Counted from the stretch's first letter, positions 16,367 to 25,429 are shown. The stretch: DNA of 64,000 bases from Acidovorax sp. 69 (GCF_002797445.1 NZ_PGEP01000001.1:4340501-4404500); one strand, 5' to 3'. Translations and numbers: made by a program. The notes: generated by a model from the sequence alone, not told the origin.

Positions 16367-17674
16367 ATGAACAGTATTTCCGACCCCAACCTTCCGCTTA
16401 TCGAGGCCGCCCGCACGCTGATAGAACAAGGCCAACTTGCGCAAGCTGCCGACGCGCTCAATCAAGCACGAGCCCAGTTCCCCAATGACCCACGCATATA
16501 CATGATGGCAGGGGTCATGTCAGAAAAAGCCGGCAATGTGGCCGGAGCGTTTCAACTCATGCAAACCGGGCTGTCACTCGCCCCCAACTGGGCTCCCGGC
16601 ATTGTTGTGCTGGCGCAGTTGCAGGCGAGACAGGGACAGTATGAAGAAGCGAGCGAGAACGCCGCCACAGCGCTTCAACTTGACAGCGAGACCCGCGTCG
16701 TGCTGGATGGTGCGATTGACGTGGCACAACTCACGGGTGACTTCGCCCTTGCCGTGCGCCGCATCCGGCAAGGTCTGGCCCGGCAACCCACCGACGCCAA
16801 GTGGCGTTTGTTGCTCGCCTCCGCCCTGGGTCAGATGGAGCAGTATGACGAGGCCCTTGCTCTCTGGGATGGGCTCATTGCAGACTCGCCCGAGGATCGC
16901 GCAGCACTCGAAGGGCGCATGCACATGCTCTTGATTGCAGGGCGCCTGGAAGAAGCTGCTCTCGCGACAGCCCATCTGCGAGCGCTGGACCCCACCAATC
17001 CCGTCTACGCCTACTACGAAGCGCGCGCACAAGGACAAACTCCAGCACACCAACCCACCGAACTCAACCGGCAACTTTTCGACAACGCTGCACATTTTTT
17101 CGATGCCCAGCTGGTCCAGGGCTTGAACTACAGGTTGCCACAGCAGATTGCCAAGAGGATCATCGCTTTTTATCCGGACAGAAAGCTCAACCTGCTCGAC
17201 CTAGGCTGCGGAACAGGACTGCTGGGGGCCCAACTGGGCAGGCTACAAGGTCGCCTGGCGGGCGTGGATCTATCCCCCAAAATGCTCGATCAGGCACGCC
17301 GCTACAACCTTTACGACACATTGACCGTTGCTGACCTGCACGACGCACTCAGCGAGGCTGAAGCTACTTCCTACGATGTAGTCGTCGCACTGGATGTCTG
17401 CATTTATGTGGGCGACTTGAGTAAAGTCATTCCTGCAGTATGGCGCACCCTGGTGCCAGGTGGAAGACTGTTTTTCTCATGCGAAAGTGGGCCAGAGGAT
17501 GGACCTGACCTCTTCCTGAATCGGTCTACCGAACGGTACGTCCACAAGCGCAGCCATGTCGAGAGCCTGTGCCGGGATGCCGGATTTGTGGTGGAAGTCG
17601 AAAACACCGTGCTGCGTACCCAAAAGGGCCAGCCCGCGCATGGCTTTGTAGTCATGGCACGCAAGCCCTCGTGA
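16367..17674 (+). CDS. TPR-repeat protein with C-terminal SAM methyltransferase
   Basis: This 435-residue protein has about 200 residues of helical TPR repeats (units such as LIEQGQLAQAADALNQARAQ, and one with QYDEALALWDGLIADSPED). A class I methyltransferase domain follows, with the SAM motif LNLLDLGCGTGLLG near residue 275 and VVVALDVCIYVGDL. It lies 18 bp after the large fusion gene and must be co-transcribed with it. The TPR part probably docks the enzyme to a partner such as a glycosyltransferase. The substrate is unknown; a sugar of the exported glycan fits the context. Confidence 0.88.
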   Translation: MNSISDPNLPLIEAARTLIEQGQLAQAADALNQARAQFPNDPRIYMMAGVMSEKAGNVAGAFQLMQTGLSLAPNWAPGIVVLAQLQARQGQYEEASENAATALQLDSETRVVLDGAIDVAQLTGDFALAVRRIRQGLARQPTDAKWRLLLASALGQMEQYDEALALWDGLIADSPEDRAALEGRMHMLLIAGRLEEAALATAHLRALDPTNPVYAYYEARAQGQTPAHQPTELNRQLFDNAAHFFDAQLVQGLNYRLPQQIAKRIIAFYPDRKLNLLDLGCGTGLLGAQLGRLQGRLAGVDLSPKMLDQARRYNLYDTLTVADLHDALSEAEATSYDVVVALDVCIYVGDLSKVIPAVWRTLVPGGRLFFSCESGPEDGPDLFLNRSTERYVHKRSHVESLCRDAGFVVEVENTVLRTQKGQPAHGFVVMARKPS

Positions 17675-17687
17675 ACGGCTTGCCTTC

Positions 17688-18557
17688 CTAAGCACTCTTG
17701 CGCAGCAGCAGAAAAATCTCATTATTGCGCAGCACTGACTCACTGTATTGCACACGTAGTTGCTGCGGTGGCAGCAGGTCTACGCTGCGCCGCTCCTGTT
17801 GCTCCACTACGAAACCAGCCTGACGCACAAGATCCACCAGTTCATCCGCCGTCAAGCGGTTGAGCTGTTGGTACTCCTTGAAAACGAAGCGTTTGTAGCC
17901 GTCTACGCCAAAGTCGGCAAACCCAAAGTCGACTTCCTCCGCGTTGATCGGCCCTTCGTGGGCTTCGATGGTGGACCACAGCACCTCTTCGGGCACGAGC
18001 AAATGGTGCCAGGGCACTTCGTCATAGCGGCGCAGGTGCGAACCATAGGGTGAATGGAACAACGGCTCGATCTGCAAGAAAAACACCCCCCCCGGTCGCA
18101 AACAGGCGTGCAGATCCCGCAAGATCGGCAACAACTGGTCGCGCTGCACATGTTCAAAAGTAGACCAGCTCATAATGCCATCGACACCCGAATGGCGATC
18201 CGACAAGCGCGCGCCCGGCACGATGGTCTCAAACGTCAGTGCAGCCGGGATACGGCGCATGCCCAGTTGCTCGCTGGCAATGCGCGGCAGTTTGGTGTAT
18301 TCCCTGCGAATATCGATGCCATGAATGGCGGTAGCGCCATGGCGCAGCACCAGAGACAAATCGGTAATGCCATCGCCGCAGCCAAAATTTAGCAGCCTTG
18401 CCGTGCGCATATCGAGCGCGCCGCCCATCCACTGGTGGACCACGTTGGCTGCGTAATCGAAATGCGCCCGAAACCACTCGTCACTGATGCGCTGTGCATC
18501 CCATGGAGCCATACCCCACAGCCGCTCCTGCAACTTTAACCACCAATTATTCTTCAT
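17688..18557 (-). CDS. Class I SAM-dependent methyltransferase
   Basis: This 289-residue protein carries the SAM-binding segment ARLLNFGCGDGITDLSL and downstream IMSWSTFEHVQRDQLL and LRPGGVFFLQIEPLF, typical of class I methyltransferases. The start MKNNWWLKLQ is supported by a GGAGAAG ribosome binding site. It is transcribed toward the TPR-methyltransferase gene (convergent, 13-bp gap) and belongs to the exporter-side group of genes on the minus strand. A sugar or lipid-linked glycan substrate is inferred from neighbours only. Confidence 0.85.
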   Translation of the reverse strand: MKNNWWLKLQERLWGMAPWDAQRISDEWFRAHFDYAANVVHQWMGGALDMRTARLLNFGCGDGITDLSLVLRHGATAIHGIDIRREYTKLPRIASEQLGMRRIPAALTFETIVPGARLSDRHSGVDGIMSWSTFEHVQRDQLLPILRDLHACLRPGGVFFLQIEPLFHSPYGSHLRRYDEVPWHHLLVPEEVLWSTIEAHEGPINAEEVDFGFADFGVDGYKRFVFKEYQQLNRLTADELVDLVRQAGFVVEQQERRSVDLLPPQQLRVQYSESVLRNNEIFLLLRKSA

Positions 18558-18674
18558 TGCTTCTCCAGGAATAGCACTGTGATCCATCGCTTCCTACGTT
18601 CCCGCCGCAGTACCGTGTTGCAAGCAGTCTTGGCGTCTTGGCCACACTGCCAACGCTCCGCCCGAGTGCTCCCC

Positions 18675-19568
18675 TCACGGTTTACGCAGCACGTAAGCGT
18701 CCTGGTGGTTCCAGAAATGCACTGGCGCTTTGTGCACCAGCCTGTCGGCCCCCACTGTTTCGGCGATGCGCGCCAGGACGAACGCCTCTGAGGTGAAAGT
18801 GGTGCCGTATTCCTGCTCGTCGATGGCAGTGGATTCACTGGAAGCCGCAAAGAAATAGCCATCCTCGTCCAGCGTCACATGATCAAAGTCGGCCGCCTTG
18901 ATACCGTGGGTGCTGAACACCAGCAGCCCGCCAGGGGCCACCGCTTCGTACAACACCTTGAGCCAACGCGACCACGTGGCGCTTGGCAAATGGCTGAAGA
19001 GAGACAACACAAATACCAGGTCATAGCGGGCAGGCCATTGCACACTCTCTGGCACGCTGGTCGACAAGAAACCATCCACACCAAACGTGTTGCGCGAAAA
19101 CTCCACCGCATTCGGCACCACATCCGACACCACGACCCGCGAAGAACCCAGGGCCTTGACCAAGTGCCGGGTAAACCGGCCATGGCCACTGGCGAATTCC
19201 AACACGCTGTGCGTCCTGAATAGTGGCTGGTCCACCGCCTCCAGCAGCAGCATCAGCTCCGACAAGGTTCTCCAGCCGTCCGCGAGGTAGTCGCGCAATG
19301 GGTTACGGCTTGAGTGGTGACTTCGAAAGAAGCCAAAAATGTCGTCTTGCTCAGAGATGGTGCAGTTCAGCCCCATGACGTTGTTGAAAGAACCGATCAG
19401 GTCGTTCGCCTCTATGAGTGCGTGGGCGGCCAGCACCACATCGCGCTCATCTCGCGCGCGCACCAGTACTTGCGCTGCAGCCTCCCTGTCGCCCCGTGCC
19501 AGCAGCTCCCCCCCCTCTCGCAGCAGTTGTTGGCCAAGGGTGGAGGTTGATGTTGGAAGAACAGTCAT
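18675..19568 (-). CDS. Class I SAM-dependent methyltransferase
   Basis: This 297-residue protein has an N-terminal helical segment rich in Ala and Arg. The methyltransferase core then shows SVLEFASGHGRFTRHLVK, VVVSDVVPNAVEF, LVFVLSLFSHLP and VAPGGLLVFSTHG. It is the third methyltransferase domain-containing gene within 7 kb and lies downstream of the ABC exporter ATPase. The start MTVLPTSTS was chosen; an ATG five codons earlier (19583) is also possible and neither has a strong ribosome site. Its specific substrate is not evident. Confidence 0.84.
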   Translation of the reverse strand: MTVLPTSTSTLGQQLLREGGELLARGDREAAAQVLVRARDERDVVLAAHALIEANDLIGSFNNVMGLNCTISEQDDIFGFFRSHHSSRNPLRDYLADGWRTLSELMLLLEAVDQPLFRTHSVLEFASGHGRFTRHLVKALGSSRVVVSDVVPNAVEFSRNTFGVDGFLSTSVPESVQWPARYDLVFVLSLFSHLPSATWSRWLKVLYEAVAPGGLLVFSTHGIKAADFDHVTLDEDGYFFAASSESTAIDEQEYGTTFTSEAFVLARIAETVGADRLVHKAPVHFWNHQDAYVLRKP

Positions 19569-19748
19569 GGTGTTGAAATGCACGAGAAACCGCAGATTAT
19601 CGGGGAGCCGCTGGAAGAGACAGATTCAAGAGCGCAAGGCAGGTGCGCACGGCAAGCGCAACTCACGCGCGACATCCTGACGCCTTGGTTGACCGCCCCG
19701 CCGTACGCAAATGCGTCAGCCGAGGGTCTGTGGGAGGGTCTGGGGGCG

Positions 19749-21041
19749 TCAACTCCAGCGATGGGGCAGCCGCACCAAACCAGGCAGCGGCTTGGGAAAA
19801 ATGAAGCGGAAGTGCAAAAACTGAAACCACTCGTCATATACCGCCAGACCCGTCTCATCGAACAGGAACGCGCTGATCACATAGTCGCCGCTGTGCAGAG
19901 GCAGGTCCGGAAAGGTCAGGACAGATTGCCAAGTGCCATCGTCTTGCTGCACGGGCACTGCACCGTCTTCATGCGTCGCCAGCGACGTGATTCCGACACC
20001 CTTGGACTGCTCGATCATGAACCCAATGTTCGGGCGCTCTGCACCGCGTCCGCGCGCGCGGATGGTTACCACCAAGTCGAGCCCCTGAAGCACGGGCGGC
20101 TGGCCCGCTACCGACTCATCCAGATGCGCCACGTCCACCGACAGAATGCAGGCACTGCCCCCCTCGCTCGGCGCCTGCGGAGCCGTGCTGTTGTTGCCGT
20201 TATGTTGCGCCACCGTGGCGCTGTCGATTGTGAACGCAGGGGGCTCTGTACCGGCACTGCTTTCAGCGGTGGACTCGCGTTCCCGGGTGTGTACGTCGTA
20301 GGCTGCAAGCACCGCCTCGGTATTGCCGAACTGCGCTACGCGGCCACCTTTGAGCCAGAGCGCCCGGTCGCACAGATGGCGAATGTGGTAGGGACTGTGT
20401 GAACAGAACAGAATGGTGCAGCCACTGTTTCGAAATGCCGTAATGCGCTCGACACACTTTTTCTGAAAATTCTGATCTCCTACGGCCAACGCTTCGTCGA
20501 TGATCAAAACGTCGGGCTGCACAGCCGTCACCAGGGCAAAAGCCAAGCGCACGGTCATGCCCGACGAATAGGTTTTTACCGGCCGGTCCAGCGCCTCACC
20601 CAGTTCGCAGAAATCGATGATTTCAGGCTCCAGGCGCGCCATCTCATCATGATTGATACCAATCAGGCTGCCCGCGAAGTAAAGATTGTCGCGGCCACTG
20701 AAGTCGGGGTGAAAGCCAGCACCCAGCTCCAAAATGGCAGTCACCCGTCCTACGCGATCAATGCGCCCATGGCTGGGCTGCAAAGTACCCGCCAACAGTT
20801 TGAGCAAAGTGCTTTTGCCTGCCCCGTTGTCACCGATCACACCAATACATTCGCCCCGCCGCAATTCAAACGACACATCGCTCAGCGCCCAGTGGCTGCG
20901 GTGGGTGGCCTTGCCCGTCAACAGCGCACGCAGCCTGGCCCGTGGGGTGGGATAAAGCTTGTATTCTTTAGCTACGCCAGCCACGGACAGCACCGTGTCA
21001 GGAGCAACGCTTGGCGTGTTGGGGGAGTTTTTGGTGCTCAC
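19749..21041 (-). CDS. ABC-2 exporter ATPase with C-terminal glycan-binding-type domain (Wzt-like)
   Basis: This 430-residue ATPase would power export of a lipid-linked polysaccharide. The nucleotide-binding domain has Walker A GDNGAGKST (residues 70-78), signature TYSSGMTVRLA (158-168) and Walker B VLIIDEALAVGD (178-189). Residues ~270-430 form an extra beta-rich domain of the kind that in Wzt proteins recognises the modified end of the O-antigen. A GTG start at 21041 overlaps the stop of the permease gene by four bases, so the two subunits are translationally coupled; the frame stays open far upstream but inside the permease gene. Confidence 0.92.
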   Translation of the reverse strand: MSTKNSPNTPSVAPDTVLSVAGVAKEYKLYPTPRARLRALLTGKATHRSHWALSDVSFELRRGECIGVIGDNGAGKSTLLKLLAGTLQPSHGRIDRVGRVTAILELGAGFHPDFSGRDNLYFAGSLIGINHDEMARLEPEIIDFCELGEALDRPVKTYSSGMTVRLAFALVTAVQPDVLIIDEALAVGDQNFQKKCVERITAFRNSGCTILFCSHSPYHIRHLCDRALWLKGGRVAQFGNTEAVLAAYDVHTRERESTAESSAGTEPPAFTIDSATVAQHNGNNSTAPQAPSEGGSACILSVDVAHLDESVAGQPPVLQGLDLVVTIRARGRGAERPNIGFMIEQSKGVGITSLATHEDGAVPVQQDDGTWQSVLTFPDLPLHSGDYVISAFLFDETGLAVYDEWFQFLHFRFIFPKPLPGLVRLPHRWS

Positions 21042-21838
21042 AACCAGTCCACCAATTGATCGCGGCTGCGGGCCACCAAGGCGTTCAGTGCCACTGACAG
21101 TGCACACACCCATACAAGCGTTGCGCACCATACGCTCCAGTGGGGCCACTGACCTTGCAGCAGCACCTGCTGATATCCCATTACCAGCCCCGTCATCGGG
21201 TTGAGCCATAGTACCCAGCGCCAGGCTTGGGGAAAGAGCTGAATGGGAAACAGAATCGGTGACAGATAAATGCCCACAGAGAGCAGAAAACCCACCAGCT
21301 GCGCAACGTCTCGCAGCGCCGCAGCCAGTATGGCCAGTGCGTAACCCAGCACCATACACAACAGCATTTGCAACAGCAGTAAAGGCAGCAGAGCCAGGAT
21401 GGCAGGCTTCAGTCCATGAGCAGGAATGTAGGCCACTGCTACAAGCAGCAGCAACGGGCCATAAATAGAGAAGCTGGCCAACACCGAGCGTGACGTAAAC
21501 AGCACAGGTGGCAGAGGGTTCTTGTGCAACAGGCTGCCAGCGTCGATCAGGCTGGTCATGCCACGCTGCACTGCATCGCAAAAAGCCATCCAAGGCAAGG
21601 CACCGACTACCAGATACGCGCCAACGGCCCTTGTAGGGGCCTGCTCGCCCAGGCGCATGCCAAACACCACGTCAAACACCAGATAGTACGCAGCCACGGT
21701 GAGCAGTGGCTGCAGATACGGCCAGACAATGCCCAGCGCCGTACCGGTGTGGCGTGAAGCCACCTCCCGGCGCGTCAGCACCCACACCAATGTGCGCGCA
21801 CGCCACAGCGCGCGCGCTTCACTCCAGAGAATGTTCAT
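21038..21838 (-). CDS. ABC-2 polysaccharide exporter permease (Wzm-like)
   Basis: This 266-residue inner-membrane protein begins with RALWRARTLVWVLTRREVASR, the amphipathic lead-in of ABC-2 permeases (two overlapping pieces). About six hydrophobic helices follow, with motifs such as WPYLQPLLTVAAYYLVF and GIYLSPILFPIQLFP that are common in Wzm/TagG-type subunits. It forms a translationally coupled pair with the ATPase gene. The pair should flip a complete undecaprenyl-linked glycan to the periplasm. With it the cluster contains the ABC-dependent export route; I saw no Wzx or Wzy. Confidence 0.93.
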   Translation of the reverse strand: MNILWSEARALWRARTLVWVLTRREVASRHTGTALGIVWPYLQPLLTVAAYYLVFDVVFGMRLGEQAPTRAVGAYLVVGALPWMAFCDAVQRGMTSLIDAGSLLHKNPLPPVLFTSRSVLASFSIYGPLLLLVAVAYIPAHGLKPAILALLPLLLLQMLLCMVLGYALAILAAALRDVAQLVGFLLSVGIYLSPILFPIQLFPQAWRWVLWLNPMTGLVMGYQQVLLQGQWPHWSVWCATLVWVCALSVALNALVARSRDQLVDWL

Positions 21839-21941
21839 GAGAAGGATGTTGCAGGCGGACAGCCGCCCACCGTGGCTCGTCTGGCTTTGGCTTTGGCTTC
21901 AGGCGACTAGGCGTTAAGCGACTAGCCGCCGACTACCCATA

Positions 21942-22877
21942 TTACTTGGCGATTGGCACCGGAATACCGGCTCCTTTGGCATAGCCTGCCGCAAAGTCTT
22001 CAATTGCCTTGGCATTTGGCTCCACACCGTCTTGCAGCTTTTGTGCCGCCTTCACACGAGCATCTTGCGTGACGCTAGCGCGCACTTCCTTGAGCAGCTC
22101 ATCTTTCACCTCGTCGAAGGAGCGAGTGCTTGGCGGCTTGCGGTCTTCCAACTGAATGATGTGGTAGCCAAACTGGGTTTCCACCACGCCGCTGAGGTCG
22201 CCTTTTTTCTTGAGATCAAAGACCGCCTCGTCAAAGGCAGGCACCATGCGGCCCTTTGGGAACAAACCCAGATCGCCGCCACGAACTGCACTGCCTTTGT
22301 CCGTGGAGTGCTCTTCTGCCAGCTTAGCGAAATCGCCGCCCTTCTTGATATCCGACAGCAATTTTTCGGCTTTGGCACGCGATTCCGGGGTTACCCCTGC
22401 AATGAGAATGTGCCGCGCTTGCACCTGCTCACCCACCTGGAAGCGTTCAGGCTTCGCACGGTAGACACTGCGGGCCATTTCAAGGGCGGCAGCGTCGTTG
22501 GGTGCTGCCTGCTGATCAATGCGCGCCAGCATCATGTCAGACAGGACCTTGTCGCGCGCCAGTTGCAGCATGGCAGCCACCTGCGGGTCCTTGTCCAGTC
22601 CTTGCTGCAAGGCCTGCTGGCCCAGGGCACGGCGCACATACATGTTCATGGCCACTTGGCTCACGCTCTGCTTGTTGCCCAGCACCATGGGGCGCATTTC
22701 TGCGGGCATGCGCATCAAGGCATCCGCCTCCAGATCATTGCTGGTGATGGCAAATTTTCCACCCTGGGTCAAGGGCACAGGGCCCGCTGCCTGGGCCATC
22801 GAACCAAAGGCGAGCAAAGCAGCAGCCAGGGCAATACCGCGCAGCGGCGAGATGCAAGTTGTCGTCAGGAGCTTCAT
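21942..22877 (-). CDS. Periplasmic parvulin-type peptidyl-prolyl isomerase
   Basis: This 311-residue protein has a signal peptide ending at MAQA, a helical N-terminal chaperone-like region, and one parvulin domain (QARHILIAGVTPE ... GGDFAKLAEEHSTDKGS ... FPKGRMVPAFDEAVFD ... QFGYHIIQLEDRK, about residues 152-250). It belongs with PpiC/PrsA/SurA-like foldases. It is transcribed downstream of the surface-layer-like protein, separated from it by a strong hairpin terminator, and lacks a clear ribosome site. A role in folding that abundant secreted protein before type II export is a reasonable inference; it could also serve outer-membrane proteins in general. Confidence 0.92.
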   Translation of the reverse strand: MKLLTTTCISPLRGIALAAALLAFGSMAQAAGPVPLTQGGKFAITSNDLEADALMRMPAEMRPMVLGNKQSVSQVAMNMYVRRALGQQALQQGLDKDPQVAAMLQLARDKVLSDMMLARIDQQAAPNDAAALEMARSVYRAKPERFQVGEQVQARHILIAGVTPESRAKAEKLLSDIKKGGDFAKLAEEHSTDKGSAVRGGDLGLFPKGRMVPAFDEAVFDLKKKGDLSGVVETQFGYHIIQLEDRKPPSTRSFDEVKDELLKEVRASVTQDARVKAAQKLQDGVEPNAKAIEDFAAGYAKGAGIPVPIAK

Positions 22878-22901
22878 GGATAAAAAGGAAAAATGAAATG
22901 A

Positions 22902-22931
22902 AAAAAAGGCGGGGAACCCCCCGCCTTTTTT
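22902..22931. terminator. Strong rho-independent terminator between surface protein and isomerase genes
   Basis: AAAAAAGGCGGGG (22902-22914) pairs with CCCCGCCTTTTTT (22919-22931) around a 4-base loop. The flanking A and T runs make it functional in both directions. It would end most transcripts of the surface protein gene and let only read-through reach the isomerase gene. Confidence 0.93.
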
Positions 22932-22963
22932 GGATCACGTTGCCGCGATTAAGTGCCCACGAA

Positions 22964-24748
22964 TTACTTCGTGTAGCGATGTGGCCAGGAGATACCGTAG
23001 GTACCCGACACGCCAACACCCGCTTGTGGGTTGGTCAGCTTGACGAAGGAGTTACCCAGCAGTGGCAGACCCAGAGCAGCGTTGGACGTGTCGATCACGC
23101 CCCAGCCGTTCGTGTAGATGCCGGAAGTGATGGTGCTACGAGCCACCGAAGCGCCCAACACGGAGTTGCCCGTGTCAGCGAAGGCCAGCACGCTGACTTC
23201 GCCGCAGAATGCAACAGAGCTGGCGGTACCAGGCGAGAACACAGGACCTGCAGTGGCAGAGGTTTCTTCACGGTCGAAGAACTTCTGGCCATCGGCGTAC
23301 ACGCAGATGTTACCATTGGTATCCACCGTTGTGTTACCCACGCTCTTGTACAAGCCACCAGCTGCAGCGACGTTATTCGCACCTGCCGTGTAGAAGTAGT
23401 TGCCAGTCTGAACACCAGCAGGAACTGGGACAGCAACCGTACCAACGTTGTTAATGTCCGTGAACAAACGATAGCCAGGATTGCTGGACGTTGCGCCCGT
23501 TGCACCGCTGGTGCCAGTCACTGCAGCGTAGTTTGCGGCCACGTTGTAACGACGAGCAGGCATGGAGAACACCCAGTCCGTCTTGGCAGTGATGCTTGCG
23601 TCCAGAGCGTATTGGTTAGTCACCGACTTCACAGCCAGCGCAGCCAGCAGGGCCTTAGCCTGGCCTACAGCGTTCGGGCTGGTAGCAGCATTGAAGAAAG
23701 GCGTAGACAGATCTGGCGCATCGTAGTTGAGCATCGGCAGCGCTGCAGCGGTCACGTTCGTACCAGCAGCGTTGTAAACACCAAGCGTACGGAACAGAGG
23801 ATCAGCCGTCACGCCGTTTGCACCGTCAGCGCCGAGCGTCACCAGGGAATTGCCCAGTTGCGCAAAGTGGCGGAAGTTAGCCACGCCATTCACGCCACCA
23901 GCACCAACGGTAGCAGCAATAGCGGTTGCAGCACCCGAGAACACGGTGGTTTGGGGCACGTTGATGATGTACCAGTCACCCATCAGACCGCCGGTGGGGC
24001 TGTCCAGACCAGCAGCAGCGATTTGTGCTTCAGTGGTGTAGTCAGCGATAGCAGCTGCGTTCAGAGCCGAACGGGCAGTAGAACCTGCGACAGAGCAAGG
24101 TGCCACGCCAGACACGTGCTTGGTAGCGGTGTACAGAGCGGAGCGGTTAGGACCGGCAGCAGCCAGAGCGCCAGCTGCATCAAAGGCCTTCAGAGCCGTG
24201 ATGTCAGCGACGTTGAACACTTCCACATAACCTTCGCGGGTCAGCGCAGTGCGCTGGACTTCCGTCAGGTAGCCAGGCAGACGGCTGCTGGTGTTGTTGA
24301 AGGACTGGGTAGTCAGTGCAGGCACCGTGCAGGTGTTGTCTGCTGTGGTGATTTGAGCCAAGCCATTGGCATCAGCCGTCACAGCAGCCGTCCACACGTC
24401 GCCAGGCGACAGGAAAACCTGGAAATCCAGCAGGTCGTCGGAGTTGGAAGCGGAGCGGAAACGCACCTTGGCGACCTTACCGTTGGTTTGGTCGGTGTTG
24501 GTGATGTGCAGCACGGTCATGTTGCCGTTTTGCGCATTGAAGTAAGGCACCACCAGAGCATGGCCCACGCCACCAGCCGTCACCGCCAAAGCAGTCGCCG
24601 TTGGCTTAGCAATAATCTTGCCAGCATAGGTAGTTGCAGTCTGAGGACCGGCATCGGTACCAACAACCACGTCAGCCGACGCAACACCCGCGAAGCCCAG
24701 GCCACCAATCATGGCAGCAATGCTCAGGGCCATCACATTTTTTTTCAT
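22964..24748 (-). CDS. Secreted surface-layer-like protein
   Basis: This 594-residue protein starts with a clear Sec signal peptide (MKKNVMALSIAAMIGGLGFA then GVASA, cleavage before DVVVG). The mature part is rich in Ala, Gly, Thr, Val and Asn and low in charge, has four cysteines, and ends in GISWPHRYTK. No lipobox, anchor or beta-barrel terminal Phe is seen. This is the composition of an S-layer or matrix protein. From memory, Comamonadaceae such as Delftia Cs1-4 have an S-layer protein (NpdA) that encloses vesicles in nanopods; homology here is a guess. A GGAG site sits 8 bp before the ATG. Adjacent T2SS genes suggest the export route. Confidence 0.75.
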   Translation of the reverse strand: MKKNVMALSIAAMIGGLGFAGVASADVVVGTDAGPQTATTYAGKIIAKPTATALAVTAGGVGHALVVPYFNAQNGNMTVLHITNTDQTNGKVAKVRFRSASNSDDLLDFQVFLSPGDVWTAAVTADANGLAQITTADNTCTVPALTTQSFNNTSSRLPGYLTEVQRTALTREGYVEVFNVADITALKAFDAAGALAAAGPNRSALYTATKHVSGVAPCSVAGSTARSALNAAAIADYTTEAQIAAAGLDSPTGGLMGDWYIINVPQTTVFSGAATAIAATVGAGGVNGVANFRHFAQLGNSLVTLGADGANGVTADPLFRTLGVYNAAGTNVTAAALPMLNYDAPDLSTPFFNAATSPNAVGQAKALLAALAVKSVTNQYALDASITAKTDWVFSMPARRYNVAANYAAVTGTSGATGATSSNPGYRLFTDINNVGTVAVPVPAGVQTGNYFYTAGANNVAAAGGLYKSVGNTTVDTNGNICVYADGQKFFDREETSATAGPVFSPGTASSVAFCGEVSVLAFADTGNSVLGASVARSTITSGIYTNGWGVIDTSNAALGLPLLGNSFVKLTNPQAGVGVSGTYGISWPHRYTK

Positions 24749-24808
24749 ACAAGAACTCCAGTTAAAAAAGTTGGTAAGCGCAACTACCACGATTGATTAC
24801 GCTAGAGA

Positions 24809-24837
24809 ATCGTAGCACAGCGCTTCTGGGAACTAAA
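24809..24837 (-). promoter_or_regulatory. Candidate sigma-70 promoter of the surface protein gene
   Basis: On the minus strand a TACGAT hexamer (24809-24814) is preceded at 17 bp by TTTAGT (24832-24837). The -35 match is poor. It would give a leader of about 55 bases before the ATG at 24748. The 187-bp gap upstream of the gene is the natural place for its promoter. Confidence 0.3.
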
Positions 24838-24935
24838 CTTGATTACGAGGGCCTGCTGGCGTTTGTTGACCAAATACAACAGTTCCGAATAACCAAAACC
24901 TTATCCCCTAGCCTGCAAGGGAGCCGCCTCAACCC

Positions 24936-25364
24936 TTACAGATCTTGGTAGCGCCACCACTGGCCGTCTTCCAACAGCCAAGTCTCACTCAGGTGGGTTG
25001 CAATGGTACCCAAATTCATGCCCACCAAGGCAGGTGCAGCGCTGATTTTTATGCGAACGGTGCATTTTTCAGGCTCGCAGGTGGTATTGATGGGCTCCGC
25101 CCCCTTGAGGGATGCGCCATCTCCGAACTGCATACGAAACTGCTCCATCGTGTGCAGCTTGCGATATGAGGGGGTGGACAGAGCATAGGCCTTGGCGTAA
25201 TTCCCCGTGACACGCGCCTTCCAGTACTCGGTTGCACGCTGCTGCACAACCTGCTCGGGCGGCCCTGAGAAAGTAGCACACCCGGCCAGCGCCAAAGTGG
25301 CTGTTACAACCAGGGCCGACATCCAGACGGGCTGGTGCTGGCGAATCCACGTAAGAGTCTTCAT
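24936..25364 (-). CDS. Small lipoprotein next to the type II secretion operon
   Basis: This 142-residue protein has a lipoprotein signal peptide with lipobox LAGC (LALAGCATFSG, Cys about residue 29). The mature domain starts PEQVVQQRATEYWKARVTGN and contains two more cysteines in TTCEPEKCTVRI, then ETWLLEDGQWWRY, which resembles small NTF2-like or DUF4878-type folds. It follows gspD by 65 bp on the same strand and is probably the last gene of that operon. It could be a pilotin-like or accessory factor for the secretin, but no known pilotin family is recognised. Confidence 0.75.
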   Translation of the reverse strand: MKTLTWIRQHQPVWMSALVVTATLALAGCATFSGPPEQVVQQRATEYWKARVTGNYAKAYALSTPSYRKLHTMEQFRMQFGDGASLKGAEPINTTCEPEKCTVRIKISAAPALVGMNLGTIATHLSETWLLEDGQWWRYQDL

Positions 25365-25429
25365 CTTGATGGTTTCCTTCTATTAACAATCTACAATTGA
25401 TTTGGCAGCCATATGGCTCGATAGGCAAT

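Noticed and set aside
21880..21941. Short imperfect repeats (TGGCTT and GCGACTA units) before the isomerase gene end
   Set aside because: Units are short and irregular, with no hairpin or array character; not enough to call a CRISPR or attachment site.
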